DNA of 64,000 nt from Lunularia cruciata (GCA_948567375.1 OX419758.1:49119473-49183472); one strand, 5' to 3'. Positions 10,171-22,093 are shown, counted from the first letter of the stretch. A program made the numbers and translations. Notes: generated from the sequence alone by a model not told the origin.

Positions 10171-12460
10171 TGTGACAACCCGGCAAATACCACTTTTGTG
10201 GTAATTGGGTAAGTAAAGTTTGTTCCCGCAAAGATACGAGTCAAAAATGTCCAAATACAAAGTAAAGTAACAATTTTAGTTCTTCTTGAGTTCTTCTTTA
10301 GTCTCTCAGGTAGAAACTACACCTAGAAGAGAGTTACAAGCACTGATTTGCAGTCCTGTGACAAATTAACACTCCATAATCACAACTACATCAAATCTTT
10401 CCAAACAATCTTGATTGTGATGATTCAGGCTCTCCCAAAAATGGCACTTCACTACAAAACGACTTCGCCTCAGAATTGTGTTCCACCCCTCCACTGAAGG
10501 CACAAATTCCTTGATCAAAATTGCTTCACATCAACTTCACGCTGCACTCACAAATGCAAAATACTACCAACACTACATTTCCTCTCAAATCTGTCAAGGC
10601 ATTGCTTCGATTGCACTTCACTCAGGATCAAACACACAGAATGAAGATCAAGGCTATGGAATCCAACATCCAACAAACACACTAACTTGCACTTTGAATT
10701 TCTCCACACACTCACAAACACAATCACAAAGTTGATACTCGGAATCAAGCTCAAGCAACGAGCACTACTTCACAACACTTTGCTTTATCTATTCTCAGAA
10801 ATAATGAGCACTGAACAACATCTAACTACAAATGCCACTCTTAAATAGTGAAGTAATCGACAGTTATCTTCCTAATGTACCTCTTCTTAATGACTCTACA
10901 AACATGCATATCCGAAATGACAATGCACCTCTTCATATCTGCCTATACAAATCTCAAATCGGTTACTAATCCGATCCGATGTCTACTTCTTCCTTGGCTT
11001 TCAAACCTGAACCCGAAGTAACTTTACTTCCTACTACTCTATCCTCGGGTTTCACATCTCCTACATCTTCTACCAGATCCAACAATTCTCTTTCCTGATC
11101 TGACATTTCACTAATGGGTAATCTATCTAACTCTTTATCTCCTGACCCACTCTTCTCTATTGTCTCTACTGGTAACTCCAAAGACATTTGTACTCCTACT
11201 TCATCGACTTCGGGTTTGGCTCTAACGTCTTTCCAAAGTTTATCTATCTCCAATTTCACTAAGTCTAGTCTAATTGCAATATTGTCTTCTACTTCTAATA
11301 TCTTCCTATCTACACAAGTCCTGAGACTTATTAACAACACGTTCAAATCTGTGTCTTTTGCCTGTCTCCTCCTCGTCTCTTGCACCAACAACTTCAACTC
11401 GTGCAGCCTCGTCTCTTCAATCCGAATAATGGCCTTTGTACTTAACATTGCGTTCATTCTGATGACAATTTCCTTCAATGGCTCCAATCTCATTGTCTTT
11501 TCATGTTCCTGATCTGCAAGCCAATCTTCTCTGTACATTGCTAATTCTGCCTTGAACTCGGCTTTCACCATTTCTTTCTCCTTCTCCTTCTGCTCAATCT
11601 TCTCCTACTAACTACAAAGTAACTCTCGTAATCTCTCTTCTTCTTGATATCATACTGCCAACTCCCGCTGCCATAGGTGCTTCTTCTCTTCTACACTCTC
11701 CATCACTCTATCAAGGTCTTGTTACTTTGCTGCTACCCTCACCATAGCATGGATGATTTCTAGTCTTGAATCAGCAAACTACTGCTTCAAGATTTCATAT
11801 TCTGCTACTTGTCTTTCCCTTGCTATGTCACTCTTCTTAACAAGTTCCTTGCAATACATCACTTCTCTCTTCAAAGTCTTCAATCACTTGACTCTACACT
11901 ACTGCCTCTCCTCGCAGTACTTCCCTTTCCTCCTTGCTTCGGGTTATACTCTTCTTCAACTTTGAGTTCTCTTCTTCTAATCTCGCCAATACCTGCAACA
12001 TGGTCTTCACCTCCGGACATGTTGACTGCATCTCCTTCTTCTTATGCTCCAACTTCACCAACAATGGACACACAATCTCTTGCAGGTACTCCACTCCATT
12101 GCTTGCAACTACTTCCTCTTGCGTAGCAATCTCCTTCCTTACTTCTTCTTCACCTGATACTCGCCTTCTTCTCTACAGTCTTCGTATCAGGATCAACGCC
12201 TCACTTCCTGAGCTAGCGTTCACTTCTTCCTTTGCCTTACTCAGACCCGCTTCACACTTTGCCTTGGGTCTTGAACAAACTCCCCTCTAAATCGTAGACT
12301 TCTTCTCCTTGGGCTCAAGTATCTTATCCTCCAACTTTGCATTATCTTCTTCTTCAAGCTCTACCTGAACTTCTTCTTCTTCTTCAGCAGCAGCTAGTAC
12401 TGACGTCATCTCTCCACCTTCTCACTATCGCTACTCGTATCTCCACTTTGCAGCATGAGC
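10171..12460 (-). repeat. 3' LTR of B1, distal part
   Basis: The minus-strand end is GGGTTGTCACA at 10171. Together with 36321-37759 it makes one LTR of 3729 bp, separated by the insertion of A1. The split is shown by continuity of the coiled-coil ORF and by a near-duplicate 4-bp flank (GAGC before 12461, AAGC after 36320). Confidence 0.85.
10966..12460 (-). pseudogene. LTR-encoded coiled-coil ORF of B1, C-terminal part
   Basis: This continues the frame that enters from 36321-37388 on the other side of A1. Open pieces include 12094-11894 (residues around EYLQEIVCPLLVKLEHKK and RLEEENSKLKKSIT) and 11571-10966 (201 codons ending EEVDIGSD). The 11571-10966 piece is rich in Glu, Lys, Leu and Arg in a heptad-like pattern and ends with motifs SGSGDKELDRLPISEMSDQE. 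It is interrupted by several stops and shifts between 11580 and 11900. Confidence 0.65.
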
Positions 12461-13148
12461 TGTAACACCCATTTGTGCATGTGTGTGGTATTGTGATATT
12501 TAGCTTGGTATTACAAGTACTTAAGAGATATTATTTATAGAGATAAAGGATGGTTCTATATTAGTCATGGTTAGCTAAATTTAGTCATAGCTAAGATAGA
12601 GGGGACTTTACTTTAGAGGAAGTAGAAAAGATGAGCACCACTATTTTGGATTTTAGTGTGTTGACTTGGTATTATTCCTAGGTGTTTGGCTTTGAGGAAA
12701 GAGTTGAGAACTCTTGCCCGCAAACCTTTCTGTTTTGGATTCTTCTTTAGTCCAAGAATAGCCCATGTAAAAGAATCCTTGACTTAGTGGTTGGGTCAAG
12801 ATAAAACCACATGCTTAGGGGAATATGCTCATGTGGATGGATATTCCTTTCTACTTTTTGACTTTACTTGACTTTTAGTCTAGTAACTTGAGTTACTATG
12901 GTAATTAATAACTTTGGTATGTAACTATTTCACAAGTATATAAACAAGGGGTGAGGAGGTACTCATCATCCTTTCATTTGCAACTATTTCTCTCTCATTG
13001 AGTTCTCTAGTGAGCAATGTCTTGAGTCTTGGAGTGTTAGCCTTGGAGGAGTATGATGGAGTTGGGGTTCCTTGCCTTCTTAGTCCATGGTGCGCTACCA
13101 TAATAGCCATCAGAGGTTCATCCTGAGTGAGAGACAGGCCGGCTCACA
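12461..13148 (+). repeat. 5' LTR of A1
   Basis: TGTAACACCC to GGCTCACA, 688 bp, with the TATA box TATATAAA at 12937-12944. It is followed immediately by a T-run and the primer-binding site, which shows that this is the 5' LTR. Confidence 0.94.
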
Positions 13149-13152
13149 TTTT

Positions 13153-13170
13153 TGGTTCTGTTGCCGGGAC
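13153..13170 (+). promoter_or_regulatory. Primer-binding site of A1
   Basis: The sequence TGGTTCTGTTGCCGGGAC lies four bases after the LTR end. It resembles the plant tRNA-Asp type site used by Athila-like elements (TGGCGCCGTTGCCGGGGA) with several mismatches. The tRNA identity is tentative. The A2 copy at 41563-41580 reads TGGTTCCG then TTGCCGGGAC. Confidence 0.6.
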
Positions 13171-13189
13171 CTCTCTAGAAGGCAAGATA

Positions 13190-13360
13190 ATGTTCCGCGT
13201 TCAATTCTACATTAGGCAGAAGGAGGCTATGAGAGCTCACTTGGAGAGAACATTAGGAGAGGAGAGGGCTGAACTTATGTTAAAGAACCAAGATCCATTT
13301 GTATACCCTGTAGTTCATTATGATGTCTTTGAGGTGATTTTGTACATCTTGTACACATGA
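13190..13360 (+). CDS. Family A leader mini-ORF 1 (A1 copy, 56 aa)
   Basis: This ORF has an ATG start and a TGA stop and is 56 codons long. Motifs are ERTLGEERAELML, then DPFVYPVVHYD, then a hydrophobic end ILYILYT. The same frame is intact in A2 (41600-41770), and its C-terminal part is in the A3 fragment (40728-40870). It resembles the second mini-ORF that precedes gag (30598-30762). It has no known family, and the hydrophobic tail could be a short membrane segment. Function unknown. Confidence 0.5.
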   Translation: MFRVQFYIRQKEAMRAHLERTLGEERAELMLKNQDPFVYPVVHYDVFEVILYILYT

Positions 13361-13398
13361 AAGGAATTGGAGAGATTGTGTGAGATGGATTGTAGATT

Positions 13399-13626
13399 TT
13401 GGGGATTAAGGTGATTTTGGGCAAAATCTTAAGTTTGAGATCTGGACTTGAAATTTCTACACATGATAGCTTGGGTTATCTTTCAGTTAGCACACTTAAA
13501 ATTATTATAGGAGCTACTATGCGCATTGGTCTAGAATTTTTGAAAGTTGATAGGGTAAAGTGCTCCTGCAACTGCATGCTCTCTGGAAAATTGTACAGAG
13601 TCCGCCATTTCTTCAATTTTTTGTGA
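13399..13626 (+). CDS. Family A leader ORF 2 (A1 copy)
   Basis: This is a 75-codon open frame without an ATG at its upstream end. It is also open in A2 (41809-42036) and A3 (end of 48667-48960). Conserved pieces are DSLGYLSVST, GLEFLKVDRV and LSGKLYRV. The upstream end of the frame differs between copies because a T-run changes length, so the true start is unclear. It may be a spliced or formerly longer segment. Function unknown. Confidence 0.3.
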   Translation: MGIKVILGKILSLRSGLEISTHDSLGYLSVSTLKIIIGATMRIGLEFLKVDRVKCSCNCMLSGKLYRVRHFFNFL

Positions 13627-14134
13627 ATTGTCCTAAACCTTCCCAAGAAAATTCAGTGCATTGTATTCTACCTGCTGCCACAAAAATTAGAGAGAGATCA
13701 TTTTTGCGCAGGCCATTATGAGTTTTTGAAGTGAGGGGGGTGGTTTTTTGTGGTGCTCACATTTTTTGTTTTTCTCAAAATAAAGAAGAAGAAGTGTACA
13801 GAGAAGTCAAATTGCGCCTGTATGGCCAAAGAAGGCAAAGAAAAGAGTCTTCGGGATGAAACCCAAAGTGAAGTGACTTTGGGTCATAAGGCAAAGTACT
13901 TGGAAATGCCTTATCAGCATACAACCCAAAGTAAATTGTCTTTGGATCGGGGGGAGCTCAACCCGAGGCGAAGACAGTCTAACAACCTTTTGTTGGGGCG
14001 AGAAATTCAAGAAGGGGCCGTTTTAAAACTGGCGGCCCATACGCGTGAAGGTTGATTGACAGTGACAGGTGCATGCCAGAGGTGTGATTTCTTGGTAGAA
14101 ACTTGAAGCGACAAAAGACAAAGGAGGGCAACTC

Positions 14135-14144
14135 TATAAAAATT
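14135..14144 (+). promoter_or_regulatory. Candidate TATA box of the family B LTR
   Basis: TATAAAAATT is conserved at 14135, at 22480-22489 and (minus strand) at 4080-4089. It sits only about 27 bases before the first ATG of the LTR ORF. A start site 30 bases downstream would therefore miss that ATG, and transcription may instead begin elsewhere or use a later start. In B1 about 75 bp covering both TATA and ATG are deleted. Confidence 0.45.
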
Positions 14145-14161
14145 GGAACTGCAATGACAAA

Positions 14162-16038
14162 ATGTCAAGTAATTTTCCTTTGCCGTTGAGAAGTCATCTT
14201 GTAGGTGATCGTGGAAAGTGAAATAGAGTTGGACTCGTGTTAGTGCGCAAGGGCAAAGTCGTGAGAGTGAAATCAAGAGAAAGTGAGAAAGTAGAAGAGA
14301 TGGGAGGAAGGAAGAAAAACTCTGAATTTGCAGTGAGAAATCATGCAATTCGGAGATTAGATGTGATAGCAAGGATCAAAGTCTTGAGCCGACTTCGGAT
14401 CACTTTCCTAGCATGGAACTGGAACATAAGTTTTCCAGGATTCATGACAGAAATCATCAAGAGTAAGTGTCTCGATGGACCCGAGGAAGAAGGGAAGAGA
14501 GGAAATCCGGCTTGATGGACAGAGTCGGATTGGAGACTCGTACTTGGGAAGGAGGCAGGCTCGGAGCAGAGAGCCACGTTCTTGGAGAAAGGAGAGATAG
14601 CCCAAGAGACTCAGGAGGTGAGAGATGCCTTCTCATCAAAAAGAATGAAGAATGGGTACAAAGTTGAGAGCTACAAGGATCCAGTGAGGAGAGGGATCAT
14701 GAGTGCTCTCATGGCAATCTTGAAGCCGGAGAGAACAACTTATGTGATGAAACACCAAGCGGTGTTCTTCCATAAGTTGTTTGCAGGAGAACCAATCAAT
14801 TGGGCGAGGTGTTTTCACGGGAGAACGAGGCAGATGGTGTGGAATTTGCGGGATAAGTGACCTCCACACTACATTGTGCCATTTGCATCACACTTCTACC
14901 TCGGGCTAAATTTGCTGAACTTGGCGGAGTGGACTTGGATGGTGTCGCATTTCCATCCGGATGTGCGAAAGGAGGTCGATGTCAAGGAGCAGCAATACAT
15001 TCTCCAAATCCGAAGCACGGACGACTACTACGCAAAGACAGGGAAGAACGTGGAGGTCATAGTGAGTACCCCAATGAAGAAGAGGAGTCGGCAAGGAGAA
15101 GCCGAAGAAAGCAAGAAACCTCGGAAGATGCAAAGAAGTAACCCGAGGCGAGGAATGGTGGTAATTGAGTCAAAAGATGAAGACTCAAAAGGCGAGGGCA
15201 AGCTCAAAATGGAGGACTCGGATCATGAAGAGGAACCTGAGCTGACACTACAGTGCGGAGATACAAGCAGTGATGGTGAAGAAGGAGGAGAGATGACTTT
15301 GGCACCAACTGCTGAAGAATACAAAGAAGTGCAAGCCGAGTTGGAAGCCAAAGACAACACAAGGCTAGAGGACAAAGTACCGGTGCCAGAGGAGAAGAAG
15401 ATCGCAGTACAGCGAGGAGTTTGCTCGCGACGTAAGGCGAAGTGTGAAGCGGGGCCGAGTAGAGGGAAGGAAGAGGTAGAAGAAAGCTCGGGCAGTGAGG
15501 CGTCAATTCCAATACAAAGACTCCAGAGAAGAAGGCGAGTATCGGGAGAACACAAAGTGAGAAGAGAGACCACTCTGCAGGGGGAAGTAGTTGCTAGTGA
15601 TGGAGTGGAGTACCTGCAAGAGATAGTGTGCCCCTTGTTGGTGAAGTTGGAGTACAAGAAGAAGGAGATGCAGTCCACTTGTCCAGAGGTGAAGACTATT
15701 TTGCAGGTCTTATCGAGATTAGAAGTAGAGAACTCAGAGTTGAAGAGAGGTATAACCCGAGGTCAGGAGGAGAGAGAAGTATTGCAAGCGGAGGCAGTAG
15801 AGAGAAGTCAGGTAATTGAAGACCTGAAGAGGGAAGTAAGCTATCGAGAGGATCTTGCGAGGAAGAGTGACATAGCAAGGGAAAGACAGGTAGCTGAATA
15901 CAAAATCTTGAAGCAATAGTTTGCTGATTCAAGAGTAGAACTTATCCATGCTATGGCGAGGGTAGCAGCAAGAGATCAAGAACTCGATAGAGTGATGGAG
16001 AGTATGGAGGAGAAGAAGCAACTCTGGCAAAGAGAGTT
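14162..16038 (+). pseudogene. LTR-encoded coiled-coil ORF of B2, 5' LTR copy
   Basis: The ATG at 14162 opens the frame. Stops interrupt it soon after (GGA to TGA near 14218) and at about 14513, 14858 and 15917, and a frame change occurs near 14550. Between stops the frame is highly similar to the other copies: NGYKVESYKDPV near 14650, QAVFFHKLFAGEPINWARCF near 14758, and PPHYIVPFASHFYLGLN near 14862. An acidic stretch (15170-15400) follows, with a basic patch RRRRVSGEHKVRR near 15530. A Glu/Lys/Arg-rich heptad-like segment runs from 15600 to 16038. The C-terminal quarter is lost by the deletion at 16038. It lies inside the LTR, separate from gag. Function unknown. Confidence 0.7.
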
Positions 16039-18527
16039 GACCCATCCACTATTGAAGAAACTGAACAAGAGGTGTTGGATTTTCAACTCCTTCACAAAGT
16101 GCAAGAAGCCCTGCGAGAACTTGACCACAAGAAACGCGAAGGCGGTTGGCAAGGCTTCTTCACATCTCCCTCTTCTTCCAAGATGAAGAAAGAATCCAAT
16201 GGGCAAACATATGCATTGCGGCCCAATACACCAACTTCCCCTAGAGTTGTAAAGGAAGTTGTTTCCTTGAAGAACTTTGTTCGAGAAAAGACAGCACGGA
16301 CACTTACTGAAGATGAGTGTCAACATTTTCTACAAATGGTTCCTCGGTTGTCCTGAAGGAATTTTGAAGAACCCATCAAAGGTGTTGATCTTGAATCTTC
16401 TACTCGGGTTGAAGTCGACACCCTCATAGCAGAAATTGTCGAAGAAGACCCTACCTTGAATTTGACAAATCAGAATCCCTGGGCTGACAACACGGCGTCA
16501 ATTCCAGCCAATCCTTCAATTCCGTCAAGTTCCACATTACCTCAGCCAATCCTAGTGCATCAAACGATGGCTTCGCTGCCTGTCACCTGACACGCCTATC
16601 TAAAGTACAAGGGGACAGAGCAAGACAAAGACCCCGATGAATTCATCAAAGAATTCAAAGTCATCTCCTTTGCTAACAAGGAGCATGACTCGGTGGATTG
16701 ACTGAGAATTTTCCCAAGTTTGCTCTGCAAGAAAGCTCAGAGCTGGTACACCCATGTGACCGAAAAAGGGTTTGTACCATCAGACTAGGCAGACTTGAGA
16801 AACAACTTCTTGGAATGATTCTGGGAGGTTGATTATAACACAAGTGTCTTCGCGGCACTCAATGATTTGGACCAAGGAAAGAAGGAGAAGTTGAGAGACT
16901 ACTCTGAGCGGTTCATGGCATTACTAAACCGAGTTCCCAAGCAATTAGGGGTGGTGGGTTACTCCGATGCCCAAGCCATTACCTGGTTCCTCGGGGGCCT
17001 TTCACTAGAGATACAAATCTTTGCCAGGGAGAGGAATGTAACTTCCTTGGACAAAGTACTCAAACATGTCGCTCATTGTGAAGCGGCTCACTCTCATTCT
17101 GCCGGTAACCGGAGAAATCAAGAGAAGAAAGGCAAGAAGCCCAGAAGGAGAGCTTCACGCAGCACCTCCCCTTCTTCGGACAAATCCGCTACATCTTTGA
17201 GCTCTTCTTTGGAATCCAAAGAAGAATCAAAGCCAAGACGAGTTAGAAGACATGGAGGCAAGAAACCAATGACTCTTCCAGCTAAGAGTGTACATAAGGC
17301 AGATACAAAGTTGGATGCCCTCATCAAGGAGTTTTCGGATTTCAAGATCTAGATGATTGGGGCCAAGGACCGAAGAAAGGCCCTAGCATTTGGACGATCT
17401 AATGCGTGGTGCACCGCATGTGGCAAATCCAACCACGCCAACACAAAATGCAATACTCGTAATGCATTCTTGGTGCAGCAAATTGATTGGGTTCCGGGAT
17501 GGAACCAAGACGAGGACGAGGAGGCTATGTACCAAACTCAGGAGGTACAACCTCAAGTGAGCACATCACATCAAGGTCCGAGATTTGGACCCCGGGAGTA
17601 TAACCCCAATGCTCCTCCACAAAGACCACCAATGAGCAACCAAAATCGGCCTCAGAATGTTGCGCCCGGAGCTTATTATAATTGTGGCTCGATGGGACAT
17701 TGGTCTCCAAACTGTCCCGAGCCAAGAAGGCAAATTGGGTACATTCCCCTGTGCGGAAATCGTAAGGGATCGGGGCATACGGGCAACCAATGTCCTCACC
17801 CACCAAACCCAAAGCCGCCTGTAAAGTATGTTTAGACCCCCGCTGAGCGTGCAACACTTCAGCCAAAGGGGGATACGAATGTAAATTGTATCACTCTTGA
17901 GGAAGAAAGACCTCAAGAGGGGAGTCCAGCCTCGGAAGGAGAATGGCCAGACCTTGAAATTTTGAAGGTTGAGACACGCTCCAGCAAGAAGAAGCGTGAT
18001 CGGACCTTGAAATTTTGAAGGTTGAGACACACTCCAGAAAGAAGAAGCGTGATCCCAAAGAATTGAGTACGACCTCGTCGTCTTCCCAAAAGGCAAAGAG
18101 ACTGCGCCCAAAAGCAATTCTTTCTGCCAAGGAGGAAAAGATCCTCGCAAAAGCTAAAGCTAAATCCTTGCAGAAAGAACTAAAGGAGGCACTACTCAGG
18201 ACTCGAGAACTGTGTTTGGAAGAGGAGACAAAGACGAAGTCTCCAGTTTTTCCGGCGGACATCCGATCCGAAGTAAAGGGTCTGATCCAAGCCGAGGTGG
18301 GCCAACCCGAGGAACCTCGAGTCAAGGCCATCAGCAAGCCCGTCACCATTTTGAAGCGTCCCAAAGTCAAAAGGGAACATGGAGAGACTTTGGACCCAAA
18401 GCCGAAAGCAAAGACAGTCAAATCGGGAGGAGTTCCCCAATATGATATTGTAGCAGATCTGGCCACTACAAATGCCAATGTTACATTCAAGCAGTTGTGG
18501 GAAGGTAACAAGCTGTACAAGAGATAG
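16039..18527 (+). pseudogene. gag: Gag of family B (B2 copy)
   Basis: The capsid-type domain (retrotransposon gag) is recognisable from about 16590 to 17090: KYKGTEQDKDPDEFIKEF, then SWYTHV, then KLRDYSERFMALLNR. Three nucleocapsid zinc knuckles follow. The first (17410-17451, CTACGKSNHANTKC) is intact. The second (about 17671-17715) has its first Cys replaced by Tyr. The third (17752-17793) has its second Cys replaced by Arg. Stops occur at about 16354, 16588, 16699, 16786, 16818, 17350 and 17833. A 53-bp tandem duplication at 17950-18055 shifts the frame. The 5' end of gag is missing. The protein would form the virus-like particle. Confidence 0.85.
17950..18055 (+). repeat. 53-bp tandem duplication in B2 gag
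   Basis: The block starting GACCTTGAAATTTTGAAGG occurs at 17950 and again at 18003, with a few differences in the second copy. 53 is not a multiple of three, so the reading frame moves from the gag frame to the frame used by pol downstream. This is a replication-slippage type event in a decaying element. Confidence 0.85.
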
Positions 18528-21500
18528 CTGAATTCGGCCCTCAAGAAGGTAAGGTCGATGTCAAAGAAGGACCTGCCTGCTATTTATCGTATTGAACAAG
18601 AAGATTTGGGATCTCCCAAGGTAGACATAGAGATTGCAGGGTGCATGATCACATTGATACCCATTGACTCTGCGTCCGGTGTAAATGTCATGACCAAAGA
18701 TACTGCGAATCGACTCGGGTACCACATGTTTGAACCAACATCCCGAGTGTTGAAGTTTGCAAACCAAACCAGGAGATGGCCATTGGGCATGCTGTCAAAC
18801 ATTACCATGATCATTGGAAGGGTACCCTTCAAATTGAATTACATCGTTTTGCGACCAGTGACAAAAACTGGTTACCCTCTGTTGATCGGCAGACCTTGGT
18901 TGTATAGTGCCCAAGTTGTGGTGGATTGGCATCAGCAGAAGTTAAGATTCAAGGACATTTTGTCTGAAGATCAAAAGCTAATGATTGTGAGTTGGACAAA
19001 GGTTCCACATCTCGGGGAAACAAGTTTGTAGGAAGAGGAGGACAAATCCAAAGACTCATCGTCTTCATCCTCAGACAAATTCAAAGACGAAGTCCAAGTT
19101 AATTACTTGGAATGCTACGAGGTGGATGTTGAAGACGAAGATCCATATGACCTCGCCTTGGGTGAACCTGACTTGGAGGAAGGGGGTTTGATGGCAGCTC
19201 ACCTCGGGTTAAGCCGAGTAAGCCACGTTGAAGGAGTCATCAACCCCAATGACTGTCAAGATGTCTTATTAATTGAAGGAAAAATATTAAAAATCTCAAA
19301 GACAATTACTTCGGAGGAGTTGGCAGGACACACTGCACTGTTTATAGAATTCTAGGATGTATTTGCCTGGTTGATTGATCAAATGCCGAGTATTCCACAA
19401 GAATTTGGAGAACACCGGATTGATCTAGTTGAAGGTGCAGTTCCGGTTTGGCAGCGACAATACCGCCTGAACCCGAAGTACTCGCTTTTGGTGAAAGATG
19501 AAATTGACAAGTACTTAGAGGCCGGAATCATCTTCCTTGTCTTAAGTAGTGAATGGGTCTCCCCTATTGTCATTGTCCCAAAGAAGAAAACAGGGAAGAT
19601 CCGAGTGTGCCAAGACTTCCGAAAGTTGAACGCAGTTACAAGGAAAGATCATCATCCCTTGCCTTTTACCAATACAATTTTAGATCAGGAAGCTAGGCAT
19701 CTTTGTTATAGTTTTCTTGATGGATTTTTAGGGTACAATCAAGTATCCATTCGAGAAGAAGACAAGGATAAAACTACATTCACAACCGATTGGGGCACTT
19801 TCGCTTACAATCAAATGCCCTTTGGGTTGTGTAATGCTCCTGCTACTTTCCAGCGGATGATGAATTCAATCTTCAAAGATTTCTTGTGCAAATTTGTGGA
19901 AGTTTTTATTGATGACTTTTGTGTGTTTGGGCAAAGAGATGTACATTTAGATTACCTTCGCCAAACATTTGAAAGGTGTCATTTTGCCGGCTTGTCATTA
20001 CACCCGGAGAAATGCTTCTTTGCAATGAAGGAGGGAATTCTTCTTGGGCATCAGGTGTCAAGCCGAGGTATTGAAGTCGATGTTGAGAAGGTTAAGATAA
20101 TCGCAGCTTTGGAATCCCCGAAGAACATCCGAGAGCTGAGAGCCTTCTTGGGACATGTTGGATATTACAGACGCTTCGTGTCAAACTATGCAGTGCTTGC
20201 TGCACCACTTACAAAGCTTCTGAAGAAATCTGAAGACTATCTGTGGGAAGCAAATCAAGAAGAAGCTTTCCAGGTGTTGAAGAAGAAACTGGTTGAAGCA
20301 CCAGTCATGAGGGCCCCAAATTGGGACGTCCCTTTTCATGTATATGTGGACACTTTGTCCATGGCCATCGGAGTCATCTTAAGTCAGAAGGATGAGAAGA
20401 AGAAGGACTACCCGGTGTATTATGCCAGCCGACAACTTTCAGTTTCTGAAAAGAACTATTCGACGACTGAAAGAGAAGCACTCGGAATGGTGTATGCCTG
20501 CAAGAAATTTTGTCATTATTTGTTGGGGTATGAGTTTGTCTTCTATGTTGACCATTACGCATTGCAACATTTGGTCAAGAAGGCAGATTTATCGGGACGA
20601 ATTGCAAGATGGATCTTGTTATTACAAGAGTTCACTTATACTATACAAGTAAGGAAGGGAGCTTTGCATTCAAATGCGGACTTCCTGTCCAAGTTGGAGA
20701 CTCAAGACCAGGAGTGGGTAATTGACGATTGGTTCCCTGATGAAGAGTTGTATCACTTATCAACAATGCAAAGTACGAGGTATGCAGCTGAATATCATTA
20801 TCTGAATACTCTCCATTGTCCTGAGGGGATGGACCCGACACAGCGGGCAGTCTTTCTCAGGAAAATGGGGCCGTACCAGCTTAAACACAACATTTTATTT
20901 AAGATGGGCAAAGACGAAGTACTTCGTCGATGCTTGGAGTCATACGAAGTAGGAGTAATTGAATCTTTACACTCCGAAGCATTGGGAGGACACTATGCTC
21001 TGAAGAATACTGTAAAGAAAATTCTTTCGGCAGGGTATTGGTGGCCTACAATGTACAAAGATGTACATGCTCATATCCAAAGCTGTGATGCTTGTCAGAG
21101 AACAGGAAAGCCGACGGCTACTTCTCAATTGCCTTTGAGACCAATTTTGCCTTTGGCCCTATTTGAGAAATGGTGGATTGATTTTGTGGGTCCACTTCAA
21201 CCAATGACCCAAATTACAAGAAAGCAATACATCTTGGTGTGCATTGACTATGCTACCAAGATGGTCAAAGCGGAAGCAACTTGCAGAGATGATGCTAAAA
21301 TTGTGGCGGAATTCTTCTTTCAAAACATCATCTCCAGATATGGGTGTCCTCTGGAATTGGTCAGTGACCGAGGAACACATTTTTTGAACTCTGTAATGGA
21401 GGCATTAACCAAGTCCTTTCAGATTAAACATCGGAAGACGACTCCTTATAACCCAAAAGCAAATGGCTTAACGGAAAAAGCAAATGGGTTACTTTGTAAA

Positions 21501-22082
21501 ATTTTGAATAAGGTGACTGTCAATTATGCCTATGACTGGGATACAAAATTACCAGCCGCGTTGTGGGCATATCAAATGACAGAAAAGATTACAACCAAAC
21601 AAACTCCATACTTCTTGACATATGGCTTGCATCCCATACTGCCAGTTGAATTTGAAGTTCCAACATATCGGGTTCTGTGCAAAGAATGAATGTTGGAAGA
21701 AGAAAGTCAAGATCTTCGGATTCATCAACTGATGTGGTTAGAAGAGAAAAGAGACAATGCAATGCAAACCATGAAAGAAGTACAAGCACAGAGGAAAGTC
21801 AGGCATGATAAGAGAATCAAGCCTGTGACTATACGAGAAGGGGATTTGGTTTTGTTATATGATAATCGCCGAATACTTTTTCCAGGCAAGTTGCATTTGA
21901 GATGGATGGGTCCCTATCAAGTTCTTCATCTTTATGAAAATGGGTCCATGCAGCTTGTAGACTTGGAAGGTAATCCTTTTGCCACTCGAGTAAACGGGTG
22001 GAGAGTTCGGAGATATTGGACCATAGACTCGGAAGTTTCTAAAACACCCGAGGTCTATGTTCGCGGGGACGCTCACATTTGA
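18528..22082 (+). pseudogene. pol: Pol of family B (B2 copy)
   Basis: Order in one frame: retropepsin-like protease (18558-19031, PIDSASGVNVM), RT (motifs MPFGLCNAPATFQR and FIDD at 19905-19916), RNase H (YVDTLSMAIG) and integrase. The integrase has an HHCC module and a DD35E triad at 21180-21182, 21366-21368 and 21474-21476. GPY (RWMGPYQV) follows near 21900. There is no chromodomain, and the frame ends TGA at 22080-22082. In-frame stops at 18525, 19029, 19353 and 21687 (TAG, TAG, TAG, TGA) inactivate it. The 772-codon stretch 19371-21689 is uninterrupted. The family is OTA-type gypsy, related to but distinct from family A. Confidence 0.9.
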
Positions 22083-22093
22083 GGGAGGGGGTA
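22081..22093 (+). promoter_or_regulatory. Polypurine tract of B2
   Basis: The purine run GAGGGAGGGGGTA lies directly before the 3' LTR start TGTGGTG at 22094 and primes plus-strand DNA. The same run is found on the minus strand in B1 at 37760-37772. It proves that 22094 is the 3' LTR start, so the coiled-coil ORF downstream belongs to the LTR. Confidence 0.85.

Larger units (their letters stand above)
13749..16038 (+). repeat. 5' LTR of B2, truncated at its 3' end
   Basis: It aligns with 22094-22531 and 26510-about 28380 of the 3' LTR, lacking insertion D. At 16038 the match ends in the middle of the coiled-coil ORF and gag sequence follows. This copy shows the LTR state before D was inserted. 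Confidence 0.85.

Noticed and set aside
9986..10204. Plus-strand ORF spanning the LTR boundary at 10171
   Set aside because: It crosses an insertion junction and is the antisense of the coiled-coil relic.
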